A stretch of DNA of 64,000 nucleotides from Channa striata (GCA_033026295.1 CM065183.1:13060657-13124656), one strand, 5' to 3'; positions 15,001-30,000 are shown, counted from the stretch's first letter. Notes: generated from the sequence alone by a model not told the origin. Numbers and translations are program-made.

Positions 15001-18000
15001 CTCATCTATGTGTGTGTGTATGTGTATGTGTAGCTAACAAAGAGGAGGTGGTCCAGAAGGCTCGTCCAGTCTCTACTGATGTTGGAAGCACCAACCCAAA
15101 CTTCTCTGACCTCATGGATGAGTTCATTCAGGAGAGACTGAGAGCCAAAGGCACAGTGGTCAGTAAAACGCAAACTGTCCAAAGGTTCAGGTTTTATTAT
15201 CAATAAACATATATTCTACAAAGCCTACTTTTTCTTGAAACGCAGGGTCGACGTGGCAGCAGCCCAGGAAGTCTGGAGGTTCCCAGAGATTTGCCTGAAC
15301 TCCTGGAGGCAGGTCAGAGTCTCAGATCACGACCCTCGGATGATCTTCGGCCTGCTGATGATCCTGGGGTTCCCTCTGAGTGGACGTCACCTGCAAGTGC
15401 CAGTGGCTCTGATGCCATCAGTTCAGACAGCCAATCAGACTCCTTTAATGCCTTTCAGTACTCCACCTGCAAATTTGATAGTAAGGAAACAAGAAACCAT
15501 TCCTAATACATTTGGAAGTAGAGGTTGCCTTAATTTTGCAAAAATCTGTTCTGGTTTTGAGTTTCCAGTTAATTGTGTTAGTCCCAATTTTTTTAAGGGG
15601 TTTTAAGAGAGTACTCTGTAAGTATAGCAACCCTTATCTGTCAACTTATCTGTGGGAATTTGCAGATTTCACTTTCAGCACAGAAGCATGTGGAGGTGGA
15701 GTTGGATCTGCAGGAGGTCGAGGCAGTTCATTGGACCAGGACAGCCTTGGTGGGGGCGTGGCTTGTGAGGAACACGAAGTTGCCAGTCTGACAACACTTC
15801 ACATTGATTCAGAGACAAGTAGCCTCAGCCATACCGTCACTGTTACTGGTATGCACTAGTATCAATAATATTGTATTAATAACTTTCTAGATCTATTTCT
15901 GTAGATTTGTATAGGTACAAACCATCCACACCTGGTTCCTAAAATTCTGTTTATCACTTAGACCTTGTTAATTGGATATGGTTGGCAAGTTTCAAGGCCC
16001 CTCCTGACCAGTCACAAAAGAATTACTTATGTGTTATAAAAGTCACTATAAAAAGCTTATTTAAAATTTTACAAAAAGCAGTAGAATTAAATCATTTCTC
16101 TTTCCATTTTGTCATATGTGTGCCTTCGGGTCTAGGTTCTGAGAGTGCATCTCCAATGCATTCTCTCGGAGGCTCGCGGTCCCAGACACCCTCCCCGGCT
16201 ACACTGACAGCAGAGCACTCTGATCACACACACTCACACACACACCTACAACTGGACCAGAAGCTCCACAACTCTGTGCTACAGACCCCTGATGATCTGG
16301 GTAATACACACAGACAGGAACACAGTCATTTCTTTTTTTTTTCCTGCTAAGGTCTTAGCTGTGAATACGAGGCAAAAGTCACTGAATGATTCATTGATTG
16401 ATTGTAGAAACCAGTGAGTTCCCCAGCGAGGATTGCAGCGTGATGGCGGGTGGTTCTCTAACTGGATGGCACGCAGATGTTGCCACAGTAATGTGGAGGA
16501 GGATGCTAGGTATCCTAGGGGATGTCAATAGCATCAAAGACCCAGAGATCCATGCTCAGGTCTTTGACTACTTGTGTGAACTGTGGCAAAACTTAGCCAA
16601 GGTTAGTGTTGATATATACACTTAATATATGATAAAACACTGTAATAAGATTGTAATCTTAAAAAAATGGCTTCTATTTTCAGATAAGAGATAATTTGGG
16701 GATATCTCTGGACAACCAGTCGTCTCCCGCTCCCCCTATTCTGATCCCACCCTTGAGAATCCTCACCCCCTGGCTTTTTAAGGTAGGTGTGACTAAATCA
16801 GTACAGTAGGACATCTGACAGTCATTACAGTGTCAACAGAGTATAGACATTAACCTAAAGGCATTTGTTTGCTAAATAACGTTCCAGTTACCTGCATATA
16901 TGTTATGTGCGCACGCACACACACACACACACACACACCCATGTGCTGTTTTTTTTCCCCTCCCTGCAGGCCACCATGCTTACAGAGCGTTACAAGCAGG
17001 GAAAGCTTCATGCCTACAAGCTGATCTGCAGGATCATGAGGAGACGACAAGATGTTTCCCCAAACACAGACTTTCTCACACACTTCTACAACATCATGCA
17101 CCAAGGACTGCTGCACCAAGATCAGGTAGTCATTTGACAGAATATGTTAAAGCACGGGACAGTTGTTGCAACTGAAAACTAATTATATGTATTAATATTT
17201 AAAAAATGTGTTTTTCTTCAGGACATTGTGAATACCATTATCAAGCACTGCAGTCCTAGGTTCTTTAGTATTGGCCTACCTGGAGCCACCATGCTTGTCC
17301 TGGACTTCATCATTGCTGCTTCTAGAGTTACTACTTGTTCATCCCTCAACGTAAGACACATAGAAACAGTTGTTTGGGGCAGACCCAGTTACACAGTGCA
17401 AGCTGACATATAAATTGTGTTGTGCTTTTCTTTTATTTTGCAGTTTCTCTATTACTCTCTTATTTTAATCTGTGCCCCTCCCTCTGTTCTTTGCAGGCTC
17501 CAAGAGAAGAAGCCCAGATCCTCCTTGGATCTTTGGTGTGTTTCCCCAACTTCTATGGCGAGCTTCCAGCCCTGCATCCCACCACAGCCGACATGGTGCT
17601 TACTAAATTCACTGACATTAAGGTGAATGGGACCAATATTAGTTTGGGGTGTAGGGGTGGTTGACTGTCACTTAATATTTTTTTAAACAAGACCTCAGTC
17701 TTGAAAATGCCTTTTACTTTAAGTCTGCTTCACTACATTCATTTGCATTATCATTATTCTTTGTCATAAATTGAAGCACAGAGTGGAAAAATAAGAAGAG
17801 AACATTTTTTTTTGCAATAATAGCAACCTTTTCTGTGTAATTGTTAGTAAGTTTAGACAGACAGTTATTATTGCTCCAGGATGTGTTCAATGTCATCTGC
17901 CAAAACACAGGATGAAACTTTTATCTATCCTGTGTGTAAACCACGTCTAAGCCTTGTAACATGTCTGCTCTCTGTAGGGTGTCTCAGAACCAACTAATAG

Positions 18001-21000
18001 GTTAATGCCTCATCAGCCATTCTTATAACAGTCCAGAGCTATGGGAGTAATGTTGTTGTTGTTTTTGTGGTATAAACAGTTAATGCCATGCGTGGCAGCA
18101 GCTCAGGTCTGCTCACTGGCTTCTTACGAAGCAGCAACTTGTTGTGAATCAGTAAGCAGTCATTAACTACAGAGACAGGATCAGTAGGTGTGTCGATGTG
18201 TGTACACTGTGACTCTTATGTGTCCATATGTAGAACAGCTTGTATATGTATAACATGCAGTTCAGTAAAACCTTGAACTTCTTTAAATCACGTTTTCTTT
18301 CATCTTACAGTCAGTGTTGAAGCACTCATTTAGTTTAACCATTATGACCTATAACCGGAATGAGAGCTTGCATACACATTATCATCATAGCACATAACAA
18401 ATGGTTTTTATTGTTTGAATGAACTGTATTAGTTTGTGTGCTTTGTTTTTTAGGAGCACATCATTAAAACCATTCTGACTTCTGCCAGAGATGAACCCTC
18501 TGCTCGTGCTAGGTAACGTCACTTTTGTGAAATTTCACTATACAAGTCCTGTCTTTGGGAAATTTGTTAGACAATAGTTTCCACAATTTGGGTTTGTCTT
18601 TCTAATATTTAGTTCATCCACACTTACATATTTGAGGACAAACAAAATATAATTAATGAAATGCCATTTACACCTTAATAGTACTAATTACATTATTTCT
18701 AGTATTAATTACACTATTTCTCAGCACATAAAGTATTCCACCTTTACCAATGGTGATCTTTGACCCATATTTTTAAAATATGGGTAAGAAAATGAGGGTC
18801 TAGGTTAGTCATAATTTGCTGTCTATGGGGCTGTGTAGCTGCAGAGTGCTCAGAGCGGCATTGCTGACCCTTGTCTTCCATGTCAAGACCACCAGTATTA
18901 ATGTAGTGGCTGATAGGTGTATGAAAATAAGATGCAGTTGTATTAATGTTTTAATATTAAAACACTAGAATATTAGATTAATCATTGGGCACATGATGCC
19001 TGATAAGTCAGTTTTTTGGATTTTCTAGTAATTGATGGAGTTTACGTGTGTACAAATTGTGTCTATTAATTTGGATATGTGTATCTATTAATGTATGTGT
19101 TCAACAACAGTATGTCATCATGGCCTATTTATTGTAAATGCATTATTAGATGCGGGGCCCTGTGCAGTCTGGGAATCTGGCTGTGTGAAGAGTTGGCTCA
19201 CGAGACTCATCATCCACAGATTAAAGATGCTCTCAACGTCATCTGTGTTACTCTGAAGGTCAGTCAAAAACTCCTGTGATATATAACTATATATGTGTCA
19301 CATGTCAACCCAGCAGTATTCAGTGATTTCACACAGTCTTTGGCCATTGCCTGTTTTTATTTGTCCCCGCTGACCACTGCTGTGTCTTCAGTCTATTGAC
19401 TGTAATCCAGCAAAAATAAGACTTAGTCAAACAGACACCGCAGCAGCATCTAAACATCTGCTTCTCTTTTCTCTGGTTTTATAATTAGGCATACTTAGCG
19501 TTATGAATAATGCTTATACACCGGGCGATTTATGAATTGCTACAATTATCCATTATTACAAAAACCTATTATATATATATAATAAATATATAGATAATAA
19601 ATGTTAATATTTAAACATATGTCGGATTGAATATGGCAAAAATAATCAGAATTGTTCTGGTCAGTGATGAGATTGCAGTTATTCAACATGATTAATAATT
19701 GACTTTCGAAACGCTGCGCATTTATTGGGCCTTTTAACACCACTCCTTTGTTCGCCCTGCAAACAAAGCCATAATATATTTATATGTTATATATGTGGTA
19801 GAAAATGAGATAAGTCAAAGCAATTACTATTTCAATTAATTACATAGCCATATTTAAAAATGTAAAATTCTATTGTTGTTAAACTGCACAGAGCCAAGGA
19901 TTAAAACTTGTGCAAAGTCTTAATCCTTAAAAACTGTACAGTAAGGAAGTAAATTAAATTATTATGATAATACTTTTAAAAATGTCAAAATAGTAAGTGG
20001 ATCTTTGATATTTAGGTTGCATTAAAGATGGTGGACTGCAAGCAGCCAGTGTCTGATGAAAGTGTCGTTGGAAATGATTGTTTGTCTTGGTGAAATTGCC
20101 TCACTTGGCATTGTCTGTTTCAGGCCACTAGACTGGGAGGCCTGTGCATCAGAATAATACTGTCCAACATTCACTGTCTTATCTAAAGCCAAGTGGCTAG
20201 AGATGGACACACACACACATACCTTTTCCACCTTGGAATCCCCAGCTTGTGTATCGGCAGCCAATGTCCTGCTAGGCCACTACAGCAACACACACACTTG
20301 CATTCATTTACTCCTGGGAGCGAACCCTGGACTGTCAATATGTTTGGTACTTCTTCAGATAGGAGACTAATCCAGGGGGAATGCTGCAAGCCACACAGAC
20401 ACACACATTGTCACGTATAGACACACACCTTGTCCACTTTTGAATCTCTTGCTTTCAAACCAGCAGCCAGTGTTCTTAGCCAGACACAGGACACAAAGCT
20501 TGAGGGATTATCATATTTCCATGCAAAGCCACTTCTTCTCATCCGCTTTCGATTTCATCTAGAAGCATTTTTGTGTTGTTTGTGGTGGACCTCATTAAAA
20601 GAATGTAAATTCTCTTTCTCACAGATATTTTCTTTGGTTCAAAACATTATTTACACCTTTAAATGCGAGGTTTATATAAAACCACAATCAGTGGATAATA
20701 ATGAATATATAATGTTAAAGCTTTTTGTGGAATATTTATGTTCTATTTATTTTTATTATATAAACTTAAACAGAAATGATTAAGTTAATTATTTATTATT
20801 TTTGTTTATCATTTTACAGTAAAAAGACAGATCCCTCTAAACCTAAACACCCTATTTGACCATGACATAACAAACTAAACCTGAACTAACATGTTTCAAC
20901 TTTCAAGTACCCGAATAAGACTGTTGCATTGGTGGCATCAGACATCCTTCACCTCCTCATCGGTTATGTGGATCATCTTCAGAAATTCCCCCCTGACACT

Positions 21001-24000
21001 CCAAAGAAGATCGTAGAGGTTAGACATTAATCACTTCTCAACAGATATTTCAGTGAGCTCACTATTCGCATATCCATGATGGATTTAGTCATAGTGTATA
21101 AAATTAAGGTTTTAGAAGATCTTGAATACACGTAAAAAGATGCATTACTTTATTAAAATAATTTTCCTTTAACATTACCTATTTATTAAATAGTAGTTTC
21201 AGATTAAACATAGATTTTTTTTTTCTCAGATTTTGATCGCCACCATTACATTCTTGCTGCCTACTACTGAGTCATCGCCTCATGAACTTGATAAGAGGGT
21301 AAAACAAACACACACAGAGACACAAATCTTATCACTATATTACAAATTTTCCTAGAAAACAACCTTGTATCATAATGTATTATTGCTATACCTGCCTGTG
21401 TTGCAGCTTGTAGTTTCCCTCCTGTTGTGTTTGTTGGACTGGGTGATGGCTCTTCCTCCAAAGACTCTCCTTCAGCCTGTTCAAACACGAAGCCCACCAG
21501 AGAAAGACCAGCCTACCAAGACTCTGCTCAGCTGTATTTATAAAGTAAGTGTGCTTGTGTAAAAAACAGGCTATCTAACATCCGAATTAAAAGACTGGTT
21601 TTCACTGAAAGTTTAACACAAATCTTGTCATAAATATTATTAACACGCTATTTCACCAAAAAAAATAATGAAATATGAGGCTCAATTAAGCACTCAGAGA
21701 CTCGATATAGACTCCAGTCTAAAACTGCATCATTTAATGGTATTTTTAAAATCTATCTAGGTATTGCATGGTTGTGTGTATGGAGCACAGTCCTTCAACA
21801 GTCCAAAGTATTACCCACTCCAGCTGTCAGACCTGTGGAGTCCAGACTATGACCCGTTTCTGCAATTAGAGGGCCTCAGAGAACCAGAACCACTTCACAG
21901 CCCGGACTCAGAACGTTCTAGCAAACTACAGCCTGTCACTGAAGGTAATCAGATGTGACCATCATTTTGGCATTATCACTGATTTATTCTTGCATGTATT
22001 CATGCTCTTCACATGGTCAGAATTATGTTACATACATTCAAGTATGGTTAAATGATAGGGGAAATTATTTAATTGTAAAATTGTTATAAAGCAATATTGC
22101 AATATCCAATTTTTAAGTTTTTTTTTGCTGTGTGTTATTTGCTGTAAACAAGCTTTATTGTAAGATATAGATACAATAATAACCAATCAATTAGCTTTTT
22201 TATGAAATCATGTCCTTTCCCCTACTCCCTCACCATACTACACACAAAGTAGTTGGTATATTAAAAAAGGGCGGGAACTACCATTGGCAGGATGCAAACC
22301 ATCATCAAGGTCCTTCAGTAGTTTAAAAATTGTGCTCTGTTAAATTGTGATATTGACTTGACAACAAACAATCGTTCAGCCCTTCATGCAAGACCACTTC
22401 TGGTGCACACTATATAACTCCATAAGTTTTTCTTCAAATCCCTGACAACCACTAAAGCCACTCTGCATTCGTGTGAGAGTGTGTATTATCCCCTGCTGTG
22501 CACCACCAGGACACGGCCACGGTGACTAGTCTAATGACTGGAGCACCCTCATAGACCATTCTTCTCTTCCCTTCTTTTTCTTCTCTTCTCTTCTCTATTC
22601 CTCTCTTTTCTTTTCATTTCTTCTCCTCTTATTTCTTCTCTTCCTTTCTCTCTCTCTGTGTGTGTGTGTGTGTGTGTGTGTGTTTGTGTAATGATGTTGA
22701 TTAGCGGGGATATGCTGGCAGCACAGTATGTGATGGCATTGGTTCCTTCTCAACATGGGGCAAACTATGTACAAGCTGAATGTGTGTTTGTACATCTTCC
22801 TGTAGAGCTTCAGTAAATTGGAGCCTAAATGACACACACAAGTAACAGTTACAACTTTCAACTCACCAAATCTAGAAATTAGATTTGTGACTAATGTTTT
22901 TCTTCTATATTTTTGTATTCTTGTAGTAATACATTTTTTCTTTCTTCAGTTCGTAATCGTATTCAGCAGGGTCTGGTTTCCATCGCAGCCAGAACAGTTA
23001 TCACCCACCTTGTCAACCATCTTGGACATTATCCCATGTCTGGGGGGCCTGCAACACTGTCCAGTCAGGTACTGTGACTGTGTGCATTTAGTATTAATAG
23101 TTGCACAAGTATAGTGAACTTGATATGGTAATGATCACTTGTTTATCACTTTTTTTGTTTTCTAAAGAGAATAAAACTCTTTAGATGTTGACTTTTTATT
23201 GGAGCAACAACTCTGTTCCATGTTTCTAGGTGTGTGAAAACCAAGACAACCCATTTTGTGAGAGTGCAGATCTTGGACCAGAGCTTTTTCATTCGCCAAA
23301 CCTACAGTTCCTTGTTCTGAACGGCACTACTCTGCTGTCAGTCCTGCAGGTAATGTCTACTGACGGAGTTACCTTGAGAGATTCCAGATTGATTAAATCC
23401 TAAGCACAGGTTTTGCTGACAAAGTTAAATAGATTGATCTTTGTATTAAAGCTGGACCAGTTAGAAGGGGAGAAGCTGTTATTGTAGGAAACTAATTGTA
23501 ACCTAGTCTCACAACAGTTACGTAAATTTTTCAAAAGTTTTATATTTAACCCATTTCTCTTCGCAGATTCAGTCAGAGTCTGGTGTACCAGGAGGTGGAA
23601 TGACAGCTGGTTTGTCTTCTACTCCCACTTGTGTTCGTGTTATTATTCGAGATGTGGCTGGAAAACACTCCTGGGACTCTGCAGTCCTCTACGGGCCCCC
23701 ACCATGTTCCCCAAACAGCCCAGCACACCCAGTTTTAACTCACACACAGTCACCTCACAGTGTGAATCTTCATTTACGCACCCCACCAGGAGGTCCACCA
23801 AAAAATATGGGAATGAAGACAGAAGATGGTGAGGAAGAGGGGCAGGAGGAAAGGCAGCCAGAGGTGGGAGGAAGAGGGATAGAGGATGCTGAATTTCAGA
23901 GAGAGGGGGAGGAGGATAGGGAGGAGAGTAACTTCAGTGAGGAGGAGAATGGAGATCCAAGATTGGGTGGAGGAGGAGAATTGGAAGAGGAGGAGAAGCA

Positions 24001-27000
24001 GGAGGAGAATAAAGAGCTCAAAGTAGATGAGGAGGGAAATCGAGCAGAGTTGGCCTTAGAACAGCTTCTAGCTCCGCCATTAGCTAAGCGCGTGTGTCGG
24101 GAGGCGGTTCCAGCATGGGATTCATTGAGGGAAGGTGATGACGCCCTGGATGAAATGCTGCAGTATCTGGGATACTCAAGTCCTGAGTGTCTACAGAGAG
24201 CAGGTACACACACACACTGCACTTCAATTTTCATCATGGTTATTCAATGTTTAATGAATAAAACACATATCATTAAATTTATGCCTAATTCACAGCTATG
24301 CAATACCAAGAACAATTCTAAATTACAAAATAATTTATGCCTCCGAATATCATGACGTATGTCATTGGATAAAAGGCCAGAAAAATCATATTGTGTACAT
24401 GTGCCCAGCAGCTCATTAAAGCAGTGAACGTTCCAGTCAACATTGCTCATACTGACATGATTCAGCTTGTTGAGAGAAACCTGCATCAAATCAGGTAACA
24501 ATAAATTCCCATTGTCCCAACAGGCATGCCACTCAACATCCCAGCCCCTCCTCCAGCGTGTGTCACAGAGAAACAGGAGAACGATGTGATAAATGCCATC
24601 CTAAAGCAGAGTGCCGCAGAGAGAGAGTTCATCCTTCATGTATGTATTGGACATTTTAAAAGGACTACAGTGATTTGTTTACATTTTTTGATTACTGGTC
24701 CCAAGCAAGTGCAGTATAAACACTGTGTATTGTTTGTGTAGTTCTACTTAAATTTACTGCAAAATACTCCTAAGCTAGAAGTAATGTATCATTTATACAT
24801 TAGTACTTTCCTAAGACTCATTTTTAATGTTGCATAGTGAAAAGTTGTTTTATTATAATAAATGTTTATCACAGAAGATAATTTTAACATAGCAGGAGCA
24901 TAGCAAGTGTTTCTTCCTGATAAGTACTTTAGTTTAAAAAAAAAGCATGGTGACAACAACTAAGAACTACACTCTATAAAGTTCTGATTCAACAAATGAG
25001 GACCCCATAACACTAAATCTTGCTTTATCAGTTGATAATACAAATCTTGTCAACTTATTTTGATTTGGTAAAATTTAGAATTTATTTTAATAATAATTTT
25101 TATTTAATACAAAATATTCTCTGAGACATTTTCCTTCAGCTGTTATTGTTTTCAGAAGTTGCGTGGTGTTTTGTGTTTATCCTGCCTTTTTCTATTGAAG
25201 TGAAATTTGGTTGGTTTCAGAGAGGTGAGGAGTTGAACATGAGGGCAGTGCAGCAGACTGAACCAGAGACCCAGACCCCACAGTCAGCCTTTTACTACTG
25301 CAGACTGCTGATCAACATACTGGGGCTTAACTCCTGGGAGAAGAGGTGAGACTGATTCAGAGGCTCGTTCTTTATTGTCTTCAGGACAATCAATCTTATG
25401 TAGACATTTATTAAGTTTTACCGTTTCACTTTTTTTTTTTTTAAAGTGTGCTTTAAAGCAGTCAGGTGTGTATCTGAACTCTAAGACAGATTTTACTTTC
25501 ATTAACCATTCCTGCTTTTAACACAGGCCTATAAGAAATCCTCCAAAAATGTGTTTTTTGAAAACACTAGACAGCTTTCCAAATTAGTCACTTTTAGTGG
25601 ATATCCTCCGCTGTTTTTGTTTTTTTTTTTGTTTTTTTTACACCTTTTTTTCCTTTCACTGCATCTGAACCGGGAGAAACTTTTTAGGGAAACACAAAGA
25701 GGGAGTGTCACACTGCAAAACTTGAATTTTGGAAGATATCCACTTGATTTACTAAAGTTATAATCCTTCAGCCGGTTAAGGTTTTTTTTTATAAGGACTG
25801 CCAATTTTGGGTCTCATCACTTCCATCAAAGGGGCTTGAAGAAACAACCTCTCGATCGCCAATATGAATGGCAGGAATGATTATAGCTACAAAGACTTTT
25901 TTTCAGTATCAAGACACACTTGAACAAAAATCTAACAAGTCCTTTTAAGTGTATAAATCATATAGAAAACTAAAACTGATAAAACTGAAAACAGTGGTTT
26001 TGAACATGTTATGCCTGGGTTGAAAAAAAGCTTGACAAATGCTGTGGCTGATGCTGCTTTTCAAGTTGCCTTAGGACATGTGTTTTATTAATTTTGTCTC
26101 CAGTAGAACAAACTAAATGCTTGTTGAATGCAAATGAGACAAAAAATTCCAGTTCAATAAAGTATTTTTTGTTAATTAGATGCCACTTTTTTCCATTCAC
26201 ACAGCACAGCATTTCATCTTCTCAATGACTCTGAGCTAAAATACACAATGTCAAGGTATCACTTTAAATGTGTCTGGCTAGCTAATGGACACTCATCCCT
26301 TTTTATACTTTATGCAGGGAATTACACCATCTATATTCAGCCTGCACAATAGACTTCTTAACACACTGTGCGTGTGTATGTGTGTATGTAAGAGTGTGAT
26401 AATGAGTATAGTACTCTATTGATCAAACTCAACCCATTTGGAGTTAGAATAAAAGGCACTAGTTGAAGAAGAGAATGATAGAGGGAGAGGGATGAAGCAA
26501 ATCAGAAAAGAGGATGAAAAAAGCATGTGTTGGTAGAGAGAGAAAACAAAAACAAAAAGAAATGAAATAAAGAAAATTTGAAAAAACGAAAAATTAGAAA
26601 GGTAGCACGCACACAAACACACACCCAGAAAGACAAGTAAGAAAGATAAGAGATTGTCTAATCATCTGTTATTGTCCCCTTATTTCTCTCCAGGTATTCA
26701 TATGGGGCATTACAGACACTAAGATACTGACAGTCACCCATGTGTGTGCATGCATGCGTGTGTGTCCCCTTTTATGCTTTTCCCTATAATCCAGGGTGTA
26801 AATGGAGTCTTTGAGAGCAGAGAATGAGGCCATTACCAAGTATCACTTTAATAAAGAGCAAATTGCTGCCTCTCTCTTTATCTCCAGCTCGTTCTCTTTT
26901 TTCCTCTCTCTAAGAGTGAAAAGAACGACGTGTCATTATCAGTCCACTTCAGGCTTCGCAGCTTGAGTCTTGGTTTTATATTGGCAGTGCAGAGGGTTGG

Positions 27001-30000
27001 GGGCTGGTCCCTGGGACATTTTGAGCGGCCTGTGGTCTGAATGAAAGGCCTTTGTTTTCATTAAAAACAAGGTCCTTATCCTTTTTCTAATTGGACCCTG
27101 AAAGTGATCATGATACTAGTTGTCTTCAGCATCATATGTTGTTGTATTTGCTGTATTTATGAGTCAGTAGTTTTATGCAGTCATCCGCTTTTGTAAGGCC
27201 AGAGTTGGGGCCATGTTTAGAAGCAGAGGTGTTTGTTGAATGGCTGAAGAGCCACTGAAACCCCCTCCCACTATATCTTTGTACACCAAGTAATGTCTGT
27301 AACTTTCCAAAGTCGACCCATCCATCATTAACATTTACTTCATGTAGTGATTTGCCAGGTATGTTGATCTGATTACGTAAGCGTGATTGGAACGTCTTCC
27401 TAATACTTAACTGTGCAAATTATCTTTTTTATCCCCAACTCTCCATATATTTAAACAATTCTCCAATCTTTTGGTTATTGTGACAACTATAATTCCTACA
27501 TGTCTTTGGCTGTGCCACTTGGTCAGAACAATTAAACTATGAGCTATAGTACAGCATTCTTTTTGCTCCATCTGACAGCATTCAGTTGTACCAGTCTGAA
27601 GTTTGTGCTTCTTACAAGAATGACAAGTGTAGACTAAAACAGTGGACTGTGTGTCATACAAACACAGGGCAACATCACACTCCTGTACAGGCATCCTTTA
27701 ATTATGAAAATTTAGAATACATGTATTTCTTCTTTGTGCAGGACAGACTGGCAACCAATCTCTTTCATCTGTACAATGTAAAAAAAGACATGTCAAATGA
27801 TGACTTTTTAACAGGATATGGGTCTCTGCTATATTACAGGAAGTTATTCACATTTAGTATTTTCATCATCTGGCCATATTTTATGTTTTGGTTGTCGTTA
27901 AATTTGTACAAATTTTAAAATCCTGCTTTCACTTTGCCTTTATAAATTGCTGAGTGCAGATTGGGCAGAAGGGCAACTTTCTTTCCACCTGAAGCCCAGT
28001 TAGTTGGCTCAGGCTTTGTCATCATTTGTCTCCCAGAAACTGTGACAAAAACAGGCAACCACATGATTAGGAGAGACTACAGATAGATTTACAGAGGCAG
28101 ATTTAACCATAATATTGGATAATGATTTCTAACCTCTACATATACCTGTTTCCTAAAGGAGTAACTTTCATTTGTTGAGGAAGAATGAAAAGTTACTGAG
28201 AGAGCTGAAGAACCTAGACTCACGACAGTGGTGAGAAAATGTTCTTCTACTTTTCTATTTCCTCTTTTTAAATCTCTAAATTATTTACAATTTTGTTAAT
28301 TAGTCACTCATTTTTAATTAATTGCCGGGCTTGTATCTATTTTGGCAGCTCTAACTGAAACTAGTGAAATAGATATGAAGTGAGGATGTCCTAATTTTTG
28401 CTAAGGGTTTGACTTGGGTCATCATTGTTGTCCTTTTTTCTATTCTAGCCGCGAGACCCATAAAATAGCCGTATTTTACGTAGCTGAAGGCCAAGAGGAC
28501 AAACATTCTATATTAACCAACACAGCAGGAAGCCAGGCTTATGAAGACTTTGTTTCTGGACTGGGCTGGGAGGTAAGAACATATTTATTTTGACACATGC
28601 AATTGTGCTGACAGTTGCCTTCCTAATACAGAACTAAAATTCTAAATATATATTTGGCTTCATATTATTACCTCCAAAGTTCCTCTATAAAATGTATGAG
28701 TGCATATGATTCTCCTGACACATGTAACTTACTTAAAATCCCCAAAATTAAAAAATTCAAATTTATTGAATCTTTTCTTATCTAGATTTGATGCAAGTTA
28801 ATAATTTGATTAAGTTAAGTGGTGTGTGTTTACTCAGGTTGACCTCACCACTCACTGTGGTTTCATGGGAGGTCTTCAGAGGAATCGCAGTACCGGACAG
28901 ACCACACCTTACTACGCCACTTCTACTACAGAAGTTATCTACCATGTCTCCACCCGTATGCCCCATGACCAGGACCACAACCTCACCAAAAAGGTAACTC
29001 AAACCACCTGTTGGACTGATGTCTTTTCATCTAGGGCTGTGAATGGAAGAACAAGTCCTCACTGACATCTGTCCAATTAAAGTGGAGCAGCTAATTACCT
29101 GCATGTTGCAGCCCTCCTCTATTCAAGCTGTATCTATCTGTTCATTCATTGCCTATTACCACAGTAATGTGTATGTGAATCAGTGTGTATATTGCAATAA
29201 TGCTGTAGGTAGCAAGCCTTTGATCTTTTTCTAATATCTCTACTTTTATTTAATGAAGGCAAAAAGGAAATATTTGCAGTGAGAATAAAGGAGAAAGCCT
29301 CTCTTCTTCCAATCCTCCCCCTTTCCTCTTTCCCAGTCCTCTCTTTGTCTGAGACTCAGTGACATGGCAAATGAGCATAGGTTGCTACACACACCCACAA
29401 GCTGTTGCTGTCCACGTTTCTACAGCACACCATTGTTTCCAATAATTCTTAGTAGCAATCACATCTGTGTTTGTGCATGGTGTGAGCTTGTATCAACGTC
29501 TAGGCAGGCAGGTTTATTGTGTGTATGTGTGTGTGCACACCTGTCAACCCCCAGGCACTGGGCGCTCTGCACATGGCCATAATGTCCCTTTAATCAGATC
29601 ATACTTCCTGTTTCTCGGCCTATCACGTCGCTGCAGGCTCCTGATTGGATTATCAGCGCCTGGTCCGACACCATCCGTCTCCCTGATCAGCTGATGGCCC
29701 CACTGAACACGCATACTCACATACACACACTCTCATGCACGCAGACTATAAACCTGTTTAACTTGACACAAACACACATCCACTGAGGGCTTCATTCACA
29801 TCAGTCTGCACAAATAACCACATGACTATAAATTTGTGTTATTGTTGCACACAGAGGCACACACACGCTTATAAACACAGGTTATTGAACACACACAGGC
29901 TTACAAACACTCGCAGTTTGACAAACATGTACACACTGAGGTTAAACTGTCAGACATACACATGTCCATACTGGCAGACATTTACCACACACACACACGC

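Larger units (their letters stand above)
11864..15033 (+). other. Intron (3170 bp; about 4.8 kb if the short donor is used)
   Basis: Begins with a C/T-rich stretch (about 12,050-12,345). It contains a 23-bp near-perfect hairpin at 12777-12826 and a (TTA)n run at 14586-14607, and ends in a UG-repeat acceptor. No gene is seen. Confidence 0.8.

Noticed and set aside
18763..18785. Palindrome of ACCCATA and TATGGGT
   Set aside because: Short, with an A/T core, and easily due to chance in AT-rich intron.
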